Below, in pieces: positions 36,401-50,478 of a DNA stretch of 64,000 nt. Both the position numbers and the translations under genes were made by a program. The stretch lies in the NCBI RefSeq assembly GCF_000184745.1, contig NC_014931.1:4650001-4714000 (forward strand). The letters are read 5' to 3'. The first letter of the stretch is position 1, and the number at the start of each line of letters is the position of its first letter. This stretch comes from Variovorax paradoxus EPS. Its GTDB lineage: Bacteria; Pseudomonadota; Gammaproteobacteria; Burkholderiales; Burkholderiaceae_C. A model generated the notes under the pieces. The model had not been told where the DNA came from. It was given only the letters and a program-made list of their open reading frames with translations, and searched no databases.

Positions 36401-38112
36401 CTCCTGGCGGAACGCCGGATGGTCGCGGTACAGCGCGAGCCCCATGTTCGCGTGCTGCGTGCCGCCGCCCGGGAACAGGAACGCGACCTCGGGCGCCGAC
36501 GCGGGAATGCCGCTCGCCTGGTCGAAGTCGCTTTCGGGCGCACGCAGCGCCTCGACGGCGGTTGCCGATCCGTCGGCAACGACTGCGCCGCGAACCGCCA
36601 GCGCGCGCCGGCCGGTCTGCAGCGTCTGCGCGACATCGGCGAGCGATGTGCCGGAGCCTGCTTCTTCGAGATGACTGGCCAGCCGCTGCGCGGCTTGCTG
36701 CAGGGCGTCGGTGTTGCGGGCGGAGAGCGGCAAGATCTGCCAGGCTGGTGCCTTCGCTTGTGCAGACGGACGGGCCACCGGTGCCTCTTCGAGCACCACA
36801 TGCACGTTGGTCCCGCCGATGCCGAACGAACTCACGCCCGCGCGGCGCGGCGTGCGGCCTTCGGGCCAGGGCTGGCGCTGCGCGTTCACATAGAACGGAC
36901 TGCTCGCGAAATCGATCTGCGGGTTGGGCTTCGTGAAATGCAGGCTGGGCGGCAGCACGCCGTGCTTGAGCGCCATCGTGGCCTTGATGAGCCCCGCCAC
37001 GCCGGCCGCCGCATCGAGGTGGCCGATGTTGGTCTTGACCGAACCGACCGCGCAGAAGCCGCGCCGCTCGGTGTCGGCGCGGAAGGCCTGCGTGAGCGCC
37101 GCGATCTCGATCGGGTCGCCCAGCGTGGTGCCGGTGCCGTGCGTCTCGATGTAGCCAATGGTGTCGGCCGAGACGCCCGCGATCAGTTGCGCCGCGCGGA
37201 TGACCTCGGCCTGCCCGTCAATGCTGGGTGCGGTGAAGCCGACCTTGGCCGAGCCGTCGTTGTTGGCCGCGGTGCCCTTGATGACAGCATGGATGGTGTC
37301 GCCGTCGCGCAGCGCTTCGTCGAGGCGCTTGAGCGAGACGACGCCGGCGCCGCTGCCGATCACCGTGCCGGCCGCATCGGCATCGAAGGCGCGGCAATGG
37401 CCGTCGGGCGAGAGGATCGCGCCGGCCTGGTAGCGGTAGCCGCCCTCTTGCAGCAGGTTGAGCCACACGCCGCCGGCCAGGGCCATGTCGCAGTCGTGGC
37501 TCAGGAGCGCCTGGCAGGCGGTGTGCACTGCCGTGAGCGAGGTCGAGCAGGCGGTCTGAACGCTCACGGCCGGGCCGCGCAGGTTCAGTTTGTAGGCCAC
37601 GCGCGTGCAGAGCGACCCGCCGGAGTTGCCGCTCATGAGGCCGAGCAGGTCGGCAATGCCGGTGTGCGCACCGAGGCCGAAGGACGGCAACAGGTTGCGG
37701 ATCAGGTAGACGTTGGCGCCCTCGCCCGCATACACGCCGACCTTGCCCGGCCAGCGCTCGGGGTCGCAGCCGGCATGTTCGAGCGCTGCCGAGGCGCATT
37801 CGAGAAACACGCGCTGCTGCGGATCGAGGTTCTCGGCTTCGCGGGGCGTGTAGCCGAAGAAGCCGGCATCGAACTGGTCGAAGCCTTCGAACATCACGCC
37901 GGCCTTCACGTAGTCGGGATCGTCCAGCAGGCTTTGCGGCACGCCGCGTTCGCGCAGTTGCTCGTCGGTGAAGCGCGATACCGATTCCACGCCGCCCTCG
38001 ATGTTGCGCCAGAAGGCGTCCACGTCGTCAGCACCGGGGAAGCGCCCCGACAGGCCGACGATGGCAATTTCCAGGCCGGTGGGTTCGACGGATTCGTTGA
38101 AGGCGGTGGTCA

Positions 38113-38113
<1 letters not shown>
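33485..38113 (-). CDS. Type I polyketide synthase module KS-AT-KR-ACP
   Basis: A 1542-residue single PKS module. The ketosynthase has the triad Cys189 (TACSTS), His325 (HGTGT) and His365 (NIGHLD). The acyltransferase has GHSLGE near 637 and an ASHSAM segment, without the YASH motif of methylmalonyl domains, so malonyl-CoA is the likely extender. The ketoreductase has GGLGGVG near 1166 and SDYAAAN near 1326. The ACP has LGGDSLL near 1476. No dehydratase or enoylreductase is present, so it should add one C2 unit as a beta-hydroxy acyl. Placed after an amino-acid-loading T domain, it would turn residue X into a statine-like gamma-amino-beta-hydroxy acid. The ATG at 38113 overlaps the upstream stop as TGATG. 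Confidence 0.95.
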
Positions 38114-43409
<5,296 letters not shown>

Positions 43410-43413
<4 letters not shown>

Positions 43414-44159
43414 ATCTGGCCTTGACGCGCTGGAAGAGGCGTTTGATGAAAGTGCGTCGGCAGACGCCGTGCAAGCGCCGCGAGAAATGCGGTCTCGTGG
43501 TGCCGGAGAAAGAAATGCCCACCGTCGAACCAGTCGAGCGTGCAGGTGCCACCGGTCTCTTCGGACCAGGCCGCCATCGCAGGCATCTCGATGTCGTCCT
43601 GGCGTCCCGCAAAGGCATGGATCGGCAGCGGAAGCGGCGGCCAGGCGGCGACATGGGCGTGGCTGCGGCAGACGCGGCGGTCGGCACGCAGCGTGTCGAG
43701 GGTGATGCGCATGAGCTCTTCGCTCGCGAAAACCTCTTCGGGCGTGCCGCCTTGCTTGCGCAGTTCTGCAGTCAGAGAGGCGTCGTCTTCGCCGCCATCG
43801 AAACGTTCAGGATCGCGCTGCGAGGGGGCTGCGCAGCCGGACACCAGCAGCGCGCGGGGCAACGGTCGATGCAAGGACTGAAGCCTGCGAGTCACGCCGT
43901 GTGCGAGCAAGGCGCCCATGCTGTGGCCGAAGACTGCGAAGTCGCCGCACATCGCGTCGGCCTGCTCGACGCAGAGGCGCGCGACCAGCGCATCGAAGTC
44001 TTCGACGAAGGCCTCGCCCATGCGCGCGCCGCGCCCCGGCAACTCCACCGGCACGATGCGAACCCACGACGGCACGAGACGCCGCCACCGCAGGTACATG
44101 GAGGCGCTCGCGCCTGCGCAGGGCAGGCACAGCAGCGCCAGGGGCGCCGGGGCGCTCAT
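43410..44159 (-). CDS. Type II (external) thioesterase
   Basis: A 249-residue alpha/beta hydrolase with the nucleophile Ser80 in GHSMG and a C-terminal GGHFFL histidine motif. The CLPCAGASA and PVELPGRG stretches (residues 11-20 and 37-44) are typical of NRPS/PKS type II thioesterases. These free carrier domains from wrong or stalled acyl groups and so keep the line running. The start was set at the ATG at 44159 because it overlaps the mbtH stop as TGATG; an in-frame extension upstream would run into mbtH. Its own stop overlaps the loading NRPS start. Confidence 0.93.
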
Positions 44160-44413
44160 CAACCTGCCGCGGATTCCGTGGCCGGTGCTGCGTCCGCCTG
44201 TTGCGCCATCCAGTCGCGCAGCGACTTGGGACGCATGTCGGTCCAGTGGCTCTCGACGTAGGCGAGCACGGTCTTCTTGTCGCCCTGCACGCCCGCAACG
44301 GCGGTCCATCCGCCCGGGACGGCCTTCCAGTGCGGCCAGATGGAATACTGGTCTTCTTGATTGACCAGAACGATGAAGGTCTCGTCTTCGCGATCAAAAC
44401 AGCTGGTCGACAT
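44159..44413 (-). CDS. mbtH: MbtH-like adenylation-domain partner protein
   Basis: An 84-residue protein with the full MbtH signature: N18-x-E-D-Q-x-S-x-W-P at 18-27, P-G-G-W at 33-36 and [14 protein letters not shown] at 55-68. MbtH proteins bind A domains and are often needed for their folding and activity; here it probably serves several of the nine A domains. The ATG at 44413 has AAGGA nine bases upstream. It is the first gene of the coupled biosynthetic run, after a 197-base gap from the small FecR-like gene. Confidence 0.96.
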   Translation of the reverse strand: MSTSCFDREDETFIVLVNQEDQYSIWPHWKAVPGGWTAVAGVQGDKKTVLAYVESHWTDMRPKSLRDWMAQQADAAPATESAAG

Positions 44414-44610
44414 CGGTGCATCCTTTTGTGATTGAACAGGGAAAGGAGCGCACCGCGTCCGGTCGCGGACCGGACGGAATCTCGGCGCCCCTGCCAAGAG
44501 GACGCTTCAGAGGTCGATCTGTTCATTTTTTGCGACGGGACGGCGAACGCCGCAGGCGCGCCGGTGCCGAAACGCGCACAGAGGCGCGCGTTCACGCTGG
44601 ATGCGGTTTT
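44414..44610 (-). promoter_or_regulatory. Probable promoter region of the biosynthetic operon
   Basis: The gap of 197 bases before mbtH is large for this operon and would suit a promoter for the sigma factor encoded just upstream. A hairpin (AACGCGC/GCGCGTT, 44571-44592) lies just after the preceding gene. No Fur-like box is present. No -35/-10 pair of the PvdS type could be matched with correct spacing, so the promoter call is by position only. Confidence 0.35.
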
Positions 44611-44859
44611 TTACTTGCCGGCGCGAGGCTCGGCGTCGCCGTCCGGCAGGTCGTCGCCGAAGTCGTTGGCTGGCGGGACGAATCCTGCGAGGAGCCAGAG
44701 CCGTGCGGCCTTGTCATAGGCCCGGCGGTGTGCGGGCTCCGCGAGGAGCCAGGCTGTCATTTCGGCGCGCGCGGCTTCGTCGAAGCTCTCGCTGTCGTGT
44801 TCGCGCTGCACCCAGTCCCATGCGGTGTTCCAGATGGGATCGCCCGTTTCCTGTGTCAT
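44611..44859 (-). CDS. Small protein with FecR N-terminal-like (DUF4880) domain
   Basis: An 82-residue cytoplasmic protein. The pattern AWDWVQREHDSESFDEAARA followed by WLLAEPAHRRAYDKAARLW (residues 13-55) matches the N-terminal, sigma-binding part of FecR/PupR-type regulators. It has no transmembrane helix and no periplasmic domain. The ATG at 44859 begins the recognisable domain; earlier in-frame starts exist but add low-complexity sequence, and the ribosome site is weak. Sitting directly downstream of the ECF sigma gene, it could bind or tune that factor. The missing sensor domain argues against classical cell-surface signalling. Real gene likely; function inferred. Confidence 0.7.
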   Translation of the reverse strand: MTQETGDPIWNTAWDWVQREHDSESFDEAARAEMTAWLLAEPAHRRAYDKAARLWLLAGFVPPANDFGDDLPDGDAEPRAGK

Positions 44860-44986
44860 TCGTGAAGCCAGCTGTTCGCGTTGTCCGTCGAGGCCGGGTG
44901 CTGTCGTTGCTATTGAACGGACCCGGCCGGTCCAAACGCGCATTCTCGCGGGAAACGGGCGCGGCCCCGCTGCGTAGAAGCCGCAG

Positions 44987-45526
44987 CTAGTGCGCGTCGC
45001 TCTCCAGCAGCAGATGGCCACATGACTTGATCGCGTTGGCGGCCTCGGCGATCAGCCCGTTCACGAGACCCAGCGCGCAGCCCAGGCGCGCCGCAATCTC
45101 GCGCTGCGTGAGGCCCTCGAGACGGTAGAGCTCGAACACCAGCCGCGTGCGGGGCGAGAGGCCGGCCAGAACCTTGTCGATGGCGGTGATCACCTGGCGT
45201 TCGCACATCATGCGGTCGGGTGTCGAAGCGGTTGTCGGCATGTCGAGCAGTTCCACATCCACGTCGAAGGTGCGATAGCTGGCCTCGACGCGATGGCGGC
45301 GGCAGTAGTCCAGCGCCATGTTGCGCACCACCTGGCAGCAATAGCCGATGGGACGTTCGGCCTGGCGGACGCAGGGTCCGTCGGCGATCTTCAGGTAGGC
45401 GTCCTGCACAACGTCGTCGGCCAGGTCCGCCGTGTTGACGATCTTCCGGGCGACCCGCCAGAGCTGCGCGCGGTGGGCGATGAAAACCTCGGCGAGCGAA
45501 GGCTCGGATGAATGCGGCAACGGCAT
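44987..45526 (-). CDS. Iron-starvation ECF sigma factor (PvdS/FecI type)
   Basis: A 179-residue sigma-70 family ECF factor. Region 2 spans about residues 10-80 (DLADDVVQDAYLKI at 34-47, PIGYCCQVVRNMALDYCRR at 59-77). Region 4 spans about 113-168, with the helix-turn-helix LTQREIAARLGCALGLVNGLI at 139-159. The ATG at 45526 was chosen because AGAGG lies seven bases before it. The frame is open to 45682, but that extension would run through the Fur box, so it is probably untranslated leader. By family it would recruit RNA polymerase to the siderophore genes in iron-starved cells. It is followed by the small FecR-like gene and divergent from the phosphopantetheinyl transferase. Confidence 0.92.
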   Translation of the reverse strand: MPLPHSSEPSLAEVFIAHRAQLWRVARKIVNTADLADDVVQDAYLKIADGPCVRQAERPIGYCCQVVRNMALDYCRRHRVEASYRTFDVDVELLDMPTTASTPDRMMCERQVITAIDKVLAGLSPRTRLVFELYRLEGLTQREIAARLGCALGLVNGLIAEAANAIKSCGHLLLESDAH

Positions 45527-45843
45527 GTTCAACACCTCTTCCTCCAGTTCCAGTGAGCGAGCCGAGACGGGCCGCAGATCCGATTTACTACTTTCGATGC
45601 ATAAATCGAAATAAGAATCATTGCTATTTATAGGCGGATTTTGAGGCATTTCCATGACCCTTCCGGATCGACACTCAAACAAACGACATGAGGAGCCCCG
45701 AGAAAATCCGCCGCGGCGAATCGGATGGCCGAGCGATCAACGAGAGAACGCGGAACCCGGCACAGGGGGTCGCGATAATAGCCGACTTGCGCTTCGTGCA
45801 AACATTTGCAAAGCAGGATTACGGCGAAGCGCCGCCGCCCACC
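45527..45843. promoter_or_regulatory. Divergent regulatory region between sigma factor and PPTase genes
   Basis: This 317-base stretch contains no gene I can support. Open frames cross it on both strands as extensions of the two neighbours, but neither extension looks like family sequence. It holds the Fur box at 45612-45626 and, around it, the only AT-rich patch of this part of the window (about 45580-45640), the likely promoter core of the sigma gene. The side toward the PPTase start has no obvious promoter motif. Confidence 0.6.
45612..45626. promoter_or_regulatory. Fur box upstream of the ECF sigma factor
   Basis: TAAGAATcATTGCTA within AAATAAGAATCATTGCTATTTA is a Fur-like imperfect dyad, 86 bases before the chosen sigma start. 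Its core AATAAGAATCATT differs at one base from the site in front of the receptor gene. Fur repression here would put the whole sigma-dependent biosynthetic operon under indirect iron control. Confidence 0.72.
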
Positions 45844-46653
45844 ATGCATCGCCCCGCCCCTCTTCTCCCTTTGCCCGCGGGCGACATCCATCTCTGGCTC
45901 TGCCCCCATGGCGACTCCGGCGATCCCGCGCTCGATGCAAGCTATCGCGCACTGTTGAGTCCGCATGAGCTGCAACAAAAAGATCGCTTCCACTTCCCGC
46001 GCGACCGGTACCGCTACCTGCTGACCCGAGTGCTGGTGCGCACGATCCTCTCGCGCTACGCGCCGATCGAGGCGCAGAACTGGCGCTTCGCCAACGGCCC
46101 CTTCGGCCGCCCCAGCATCGATGTCAGCCCGGACATCGAAGAAACACGCGGCCTGGACTTCAACCTGAGCCACACCGCCGGCCTCATCGTGCTGGCGATT
46201 GTCCGCAATATCGAACTCGGTGTCGATGTCGAGAACATCCGCCGCCCCGCCGTGCTCGAGGCCGTCGATCACTTCTTCGCACCAGCCGAGGCCAAGTCAC
46301 TGGGTGCATTGCCAACCGCCTTGCAGCCACACCGCTTCTTCGAACTCTGGACCTTGAAGGAAAGCTACATCAAGGCACGCGGCATGGGGCTGCAGATACC
46401 ACTCGACAGTTTCGCTTTTGCGCTCGACACCCCGGGTGACGTCGATTTCTCGCTCGCCGATCCGCATGGCAACGCCGCATGGCACTTCCAGCAACTGCAG
46501 CCGACGCCCGACCACATGGTGGCCCTCTGCACCTCGACTGCCGCGCGCATCGTTTGCCGCGAAACGTCGCCCCTGCAATGCGAGCGCGTGGTGCAAGTCC
46601 GCACGACGCGCGCATCTAGAATTTCGCCCCTTTCCCCGATCCCTCCCTCATGA
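45844..46653 (+). CDS. Sfp-type 4'-phosphopantetheinyl transferase
   Basis: A 269-residue enzyme that converts apo carrier domains (ACP and T) to the holo form using coenzyme A. Family motifs are visible: FNLSHTAGLIVLAI (about 106-119), the magnesium-binding GVDVE at 126-130, and FELWTLKESYIKARG (166-180) with the WxxKES core. The ATG at 45844 begins the recognisable N-terminus; the open frame reaches back to 45688 without family-like sequence. It stands divergent from the sigma gene next to the assembly line and should activate all carrier domains in it. Its stop codon overlaps the start of the ParB-like gene (ATGA). Confidence 0.94.
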   Translation: MHRPAPLLPLPAGDIHLWLCPHGDSGDPALDASYRALLSPHELQQKDRFHFPRDRYRYLLTRVLVRTILSRYAPIEAQNWRFANGPFGRPSIDVSPDIEETRGLDFNLSHTAGLIVLAIVRNIELGVDVENIRRPAVLEAVDHFFAPAEAKSLGALPTALQPHRFFELWTLKESYIKARGMGLQIPLDSFAFALDTPGDVDFSLADPHGNAAWHFQQLQPTPDHMVALCTSTAARIVCRETSPLQCERVVQVRTTRASRISPLSPIPPS

Positions 46654-47495
46654 ACATCGTCGTCAACGAAGAACTCAAAGCCTATATCGATCCCATGTCG
46701 CCGGAGGAATACGCGGCGCTGGAACGCAGCATCCTCACCGAGGGCTGCCGCGACGCGCTGGTGCTGTGGGGCGACGTGCTGGTGGACGGCCACCACCGCT
46801 ACGGCATCTGCCAGAAGCACGGCCTGCCGTTCCAGACGGTGCAGAACACGCACTTCAAGACCATGGAGGACGTGCACCTCTGGATGATCGACCAGCACCT
46901 CGGCCGGCGCAGCATCTCGGACTACCAGCGCGGTGTGCTGGCGCTGCGAAAGAAAGTCATCGTCGACGACCAACGCTCCCGCGCGCTGTCTGAAACGTCG
47001 TCATCGGACGATCCGCCTTTCGATGTCGACACGCCCGCCGGCGAATCCCCCGCCGACAACGCCAGCGCGCTGCCGCCGCCCGCGCCGCTGAGCAGCCGCG
47101 AATCGATCGCCAAGGCCGCGCGCCTGAGCAGCAGCCAGGTCGTGATGATCGAGAAGATCCAGAAGCAGGCCGCGCCCGAACTGGTTGCCGCGGTGAAGTC
47201 GGGGGTGATCTCGATCAACACGGCCGCGGCCGTGGCCAGTCTGCCCGCCGAAGAACAAGTCTCCGCAGCGAACGCGGGCAAGGACGAACTCAAGCAGGCC
47301 GCCAAGCGCGTGCGCGAGGCCAAGCGCAAGCCGCGCGAGGAATCCCCCGAGCCCGCATCGAACGATCAGTCCGCCAAGCCCGATGCGGTCGAAGCACTGG
47401 AGCATCGCGTGGCCGAACTCACGCGCGAGAACGACGCCCTGCGCAAGCAGGTTGCCGATCTGCAGGCACAACTGGCTGTGCAGTTGGCCGATTGA
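46650..47495 (+). CDS. ParB-like DNA-binding protein (plasmid replication/partition-related)
   Basis: A 281-residue protein. Residues 1-75 resemble the ParB/Spo0J N-terminal domain (EYAALERSILTEGCRDALV and VLVDGHHRYGICQKHGLPF). Residues 145-190 resemble the central helix-turn-helix (SRESIAKAARLSSSQVVMIEKIQK). The C-terminus (about 245-281) is a leucine-rich coiled coil likely to dimerise. It lacks the GERRxRA arginine box of true ParB CTPases as far as I can see, so it is probably a ParB-related regulator rather than the chromosome segregation protein. The ATG at 46650 overlaps the PPTase stop, implying co-translation, which is an odd partnership for a siderophore enzyme. Function is not known. 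Confidence 0.8.
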   Translation: MNIVVNEELKAYIDPMSPEEYAALERSILTEGCRDALVLWGDVLVDGHHRYGICQKHGLPFQTVQNTHFKTMEDVHLWMIDQHLGRRSISDYQRGVLALRKKVIVDDQRSRALSETSSSDDPPFDVDTPAGESPADNASALPPPAPLSSRESIAKAARLSSSQVVMIEKIQKQAAPELVAAVKSGVISINTAAAVASLPAEEQVSAANAGKDELKQAAKRVREAKRKPREESPEPASNDQSAKPDAVEALEHRVAELTRENDALRKQVADLQAQLAVQLAD

Positions 47496-47526
47496 CGACG
47501 GGGCGTGAGCCCCGCCATCGACTCTC

Positions 47527-48111
47527 TTACAGCTGGATCTCGGTGATCTTCGCGCCCGACAGCGAGACGCCGGCCTCCAGCCCCACATTGGTCAGCACGA
47601 AGCCCACCACCGGCTGCCGGATCGTGTTGGTGTCGACGCTGCCGTTGGCGCCGATGGTGGCAAGCGCCACCGTGGCATCGGCGCCGGCCGTCCAGCCCCT
47701 GCTGTTGCGGAACTTGTCGAGCGCCGCCTGCGTGGTGAAGAGATAGATCACGGCCTTCGACTGCGCGCCGGCCTGGAAGCCCACCGAGCCCGCGGTGGTG
47801 CTGTAGTACGACTGCGTGCGGCCGTTCACGCGCAATGCGCCGCGCCCATATTCGGCACCGACGCCCAGGCTCGCCCCGACCACCGCCGGGAACACCAGCA
47901 CGCCGCTCGACTTGGCGACCAGTTCGCGCGATCCCTTCACCGTGTCGTACAGCTTGGACAGCGAGGCGTCGACCTGTGCATCGATCGATGTGCGCGAGCT
48001 TGCGCTGCTGCCCTGGTCCTGCGGGCGCGTCGTGGTGCATCCGACAAAGGCAAGGCTGCACGCTGCCACGACGGACGAGAGCGCGAGCGTGCGGAGGTTC
48101 ATGGTGCGCAT
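47527..48111 (-). CDS. SYLF (YSC84)-domain lipoprotein
   Basis: A 194-residue protein with a lipoprotein signal peptide (hydrophobic core to residue 24, lipobox LAFVGC) and a C-terminal SYLF/Ysc84 domain. The domain is marked by SSGVLVFPAVVGASLGVGAEYGRG-type glycine-rich sequence and SVGFQAGAQSKAVIYLFTT. SYLF domains bind lipids or phosphoinositides in eukaryotes; bacterial members are envelope lipoproteins of unclear role. The ATG at 48111 has AAGGA upstream; an ATG three codons later is possible. It is convergent with the ParB-like gene and not evidently linked to siderophore synthesis. Confidence 0.88.
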   Translation of the reverse strand: MRTMNLRTLALSSVVAACSLAFVGCTTTRPQDQGSSASSRTSIDAQVDASLSKLYDTVKGSRELVAKSSGVLVFPAVVGASLGVGAEYGRGALRVNGRTQSYYSTTAGSVGFQAGAQSKAVIYLFTTQAALDKFRNSRGWTAGADATVALATIGANGSVDTNTIRQPVVGFVLTNVGLEAGVSLSGAKITEIQL

Positions 48112-48335
48112 GATGAATTCCTTTGCAAAAGAAAGAACATGGATCGGCGGTAAAGCTCTCTGCCTGCAGCGGCAGATCGATCCATGCTACGGCGGCCAAA
48201 ACACGAAAAATCCGACGTGGGAATCTCGCCTACGCGAAGTCAGGCCGCGTACCTGCGCAAGCACTTCCGGCGGGTGAAAAGGAGAGCTCTGGAACCCGGT
48301 TTTTGCACCGCAGCATCGATGCAAGAAACGCAATG

Positions 48336-48352
48336 TCGCGGCAATGCCGCGA
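48336..48352. terminator. Possible terminator hairpin after the 5'-nucleotidase gene
   Basis: A perfect 7-base stem TCGCGGC/GCCGCGA with a 3-base loop lies 46 bases beyond the nucleotidase stop codon, in the 287-base gap before the SYLF gene. It is followed on the minus strand by a mildly T-rich CATTGCGTTTC, not a proper U-run. Confidence 0.35.
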
Positions 48353-48398
48353 TCGCCGAGGCGCCTTCAACGAATCACCCGGCCAAGGCCGTCCCCGC

Positions 48399-50216
48399 TC
48401 AGGGAAGCACCGTGATGCGGTCGGTCGCCGGCGGCGCGAGCGGGCTGTTCGCCTTGATGTAGGCCTCCAGCGCATCCACGTCCTGGTCGCCGCCGAGCGT
48501 GTCGGTGCCCTGGTTGAACACGGTGAAGTTGTCGCCCCCGGTGGCCAGGAAGCTGTTCATCGTGACGCGGTAGTTCGCCGCCGGATCGATCGCCGTGCCG
48601 TTCAGTGCCAGGTTGCCGATGCGCGCGCCGCCGGGCGCCGAGGCGCTGTAGCTGTAGGTCAGGCCGCGCGAGGGCAGCAGCACCTTCGGCGCGGCCACCG
48701 TGTTGGAGCCGCTGTTGAACTGCTGCTCGAGCACCGCCTTGATCTGCGCGCCCGTCATCGTCTTCACCACCAGGCTGTTGCCGAAGGGCTGCACCGCGAA
48801 GATCTGCCCGTAGGTCACGCTGCCATCCTGTGCCGGTGCGAGGTCGGCGCGCACACCGCCCGGGTTCATGAAGGCGATCTGCGCCGCGCCCTTGCCGGCC
48901 GGGCTGGTCGCCGCCAATTGCGCATCGGCGATCAGGTTGCCCAGCGCGCTTTCCCTTGATGGCGACGGCGTGCGCGTGGCCGTGGCGGTGAGCGAACCCA
49001 CCACGCGTTGCACCAGCGGCCCGGCGATCGCGAGGTACTGGCTGATGAGCGCTGCCACTTCCTGGTTCTTGCCGAACACGGGGTACTGGTCGGTGAGCGC
49101 GACAGTGTTCGCGCCGCTCGTGAAGGCCTCGCCTTGCACGATCACGTTGTCGGCCGCCTTGGCAGTCACCTTGCGGGTGCGGGTGTCGATGGTGAGGTTG
49201 ATGTCGGTCAGCAGCGTGCCGTACTGGCCCGCGCTCGTCAGCAAGAAGGGCCTGGCCGGATTGGTCTTGCCGTAGTCGCAGACATACGAGCGGTGCGTGT
49301 GGCCCGAGATCACCACATCGACCGCCGCGTCCAGCTTGTTCAGGATCGGCAGGATGTCGCCGCTCAAACCGGCGCAGCTCTTGTCGTTGTAGCCGACGGT
49401 GGTGGTGCCCCCCTCGTGGATCACCACGACAATGGCGTCCGCGCCCTGCGCCTTCAGTTGCGGAATCAGCGCGTTGGCCGTGTCCGCCTCGTCCTTGAAG
49501 CTCAGGCCCGCAACGCCTGCGGGCGTCACGATGTTGGGCGTGCCCTTGAGCGTCATGCCGATGAAGGCGACCTTCACCGTGGCGCCGTCCTTGGTGAAGC
49601 TCTTCATGCCGGTGGCGGGGAACAGCGTCTTGCCGTCGGTCTTCACCGTGTTGGCCGCGAGAAAGCCGAAGTTCGCGCCCGGGAAGGCCTTGTTCACCCG
49701 GCACGGTTCGAGCGCGGTGTTCTTGGCGCAGCCGCCGTTCTTCATGCGCAGCAGCTCGGTCTGGCCCTTGTCGAACTCATGGTTGCCGACGGCGTTGAAA
49801 TCGATCTTCATCGCGTTCACAGCCTCGATGGTCGACTCGTCGAGGAACAGCGCCGACACCAGCGGCGAGGCACCGATCATGTCGCCTGCGGACACCACCG
49901 CGTTGTTCTCGTTCTTCGCCTTGAGCGATGCCACGGCCGAAGCCAGGTAGGCCGCGCCGCCGGCGGGCACCGGCACGGTGCCGCCGCCGGCGGCCGGCGC
50001 GGTGATCGATAGCTTGGGCGGCTCGAGGTTGCCGTGCAGGTCGTTGAACGCGATGAGCTTCACGTCGATGCTGCCCGGCGTGGCCGGCGCAGGGGGAGGC
50101 GCGGGTGTGGGCGGCGGTGCCGACGGAAGAAAGGGAAAGAAATTGCTCGAACTGCCACTGCCGCCGCAAGCGGACAAGGTGGCCAGGACGACACCCGCCA
50201 GCGCGACATGTTTCAA
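48399..50216 (-). CDS. 5'-nucleotidase/2',3'-cyclic phosphodiesterase-type lipoprotein
   Basis: A 605-residue secreted metallophosphoesterase. It has a lipoprotein signal (lipobox LSAC, Cys17), a Ser/Pro-rich linker (about 18-48) and then the two-domain UshA/CpdB fold. Metal-binding motifs are all present: FNDLHGN (Asp59, His61), AGDMIGASP, GNHEFDKG, a mid-domain HEGG and SGHTHR. The C-terminal substrate domain has ALGNLIADAQ, NPGGVRADL and LATGGDNF. It would cleave nucleotides or nucleotide sugars outside the inner membrane. Length agrees with the family. It is divergent from the LysR gene across a 462-base gap; no link to the flanking operons is visible. Confidence 0.94.
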   Translation of the reverse strand: MKHVALAGVVLATLSACGGSGSSSNFFPFLPSAPPPTPAPPPAPATPGSIDVKLIAFNDLHGNLEPPKLSITAPAAGGGTVPVPAGGAAYLASAVASLKAKNENNAVVSAGDMIGASPLVSALFLDESTIEAVNAMKIDFNAVGNHEFDKGQTELLRMKNGGCAKNTALEPCRVNKAFPGANFGFLAANTVKTDGKTLFPATGMKSFTKDGATVKVAFIGMTLKGTPNIVTPAGVAGLSFKDEADTANALIPQLKAQGADAIVVVIHEGGTTTVGYNDKSCAGLSGDILPILNKLDAAVDVVISGHTHRSYVCDYGKTNPARPFLLTSAGQYGTLLTDINLTIDTRTRKVTAKAADNVIVQGEAFTSGANTVALTDQYPVFGKNQEVAALISQYLAIAGPLVQRVVGSLTATATRTPSPSRESALGNLIADAQLAATSPAGKGAAQIAFMNPGGVRADLAPAQDGSVTYGQIFAVQPFGNSLVVKTMTGAQIKAVLEQQFNSGSNTVAAPKVLLPSRGLTYSYSASAPGGARIGNLALNGTAIDPAANYRVTMNSFLATGGDNFTVFNQGTDTLGGDQDVDALEAYIKANSPLAPPATDRITVLP

Positions 50217-50478
50217 CGATGTCGAGCCAGTCCACCACCTGGTCGGCCTCGCCGCCGAGCCTTGCAGCCGCGCCCTCGGCCAGCGCCCGCTGCGTGGCCG
50301 CGTCTCTCACCTGGCCCTGCAGGATGATGCCGTTGCCGTGCCATCGGATCTCGAGCGGCGGGCCTGCCGCTCGCGAGGTTCTCGCGGTGAAGTGCCACGC
50401 AACGGCCAGCACGATCAGGCAGGCGACCGCCGATGCGATGAGGACGGGTCGCAGGTGAATGCGGCGTGGTGATTCCAA
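50217..50478 (-). pseudogene. Possible remnant of a membrane-anchored BON-domain protein
   Basis: Reading the minus strand from a TTG at 50478 gives a convincing stretch: a hydrophobic helix (PVLIASAVACLIVLAVAW), then LEIRWHGNGIILQGQVRD and a following ALAEGAAARLGGEADQVVDWL. This resembles a BON-type domain as found at the N-terminus of some OmpA-like proteins. The frame then runs straight through the start of the nucleotidase gene as arginine-rich nonsense, so no natural end is present. The remaining gap to 50678 shows nothing else beyond the LysR promoter region. It may be a decayed fragment, or chance; an intact small protein is unlikely. Confidence 0.35.

Noticed and set aside
44414..44610. 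A PvdS-type promoter (TAAAT-N16/17-CGT) before mbtH
   Set aside because: TAAAAAA and CGT words are present but with wrong spacing (13 or about 20 bases), so only the region and not the motif is reported.
45527..45682. Longer N-terminus of the ECF sigma factor from 45682
   Set aside because: It would place the Fur box inside the coding region, and the extra 52 residues do not resemble sigma region sequence; 45526 has a good ribosome site.
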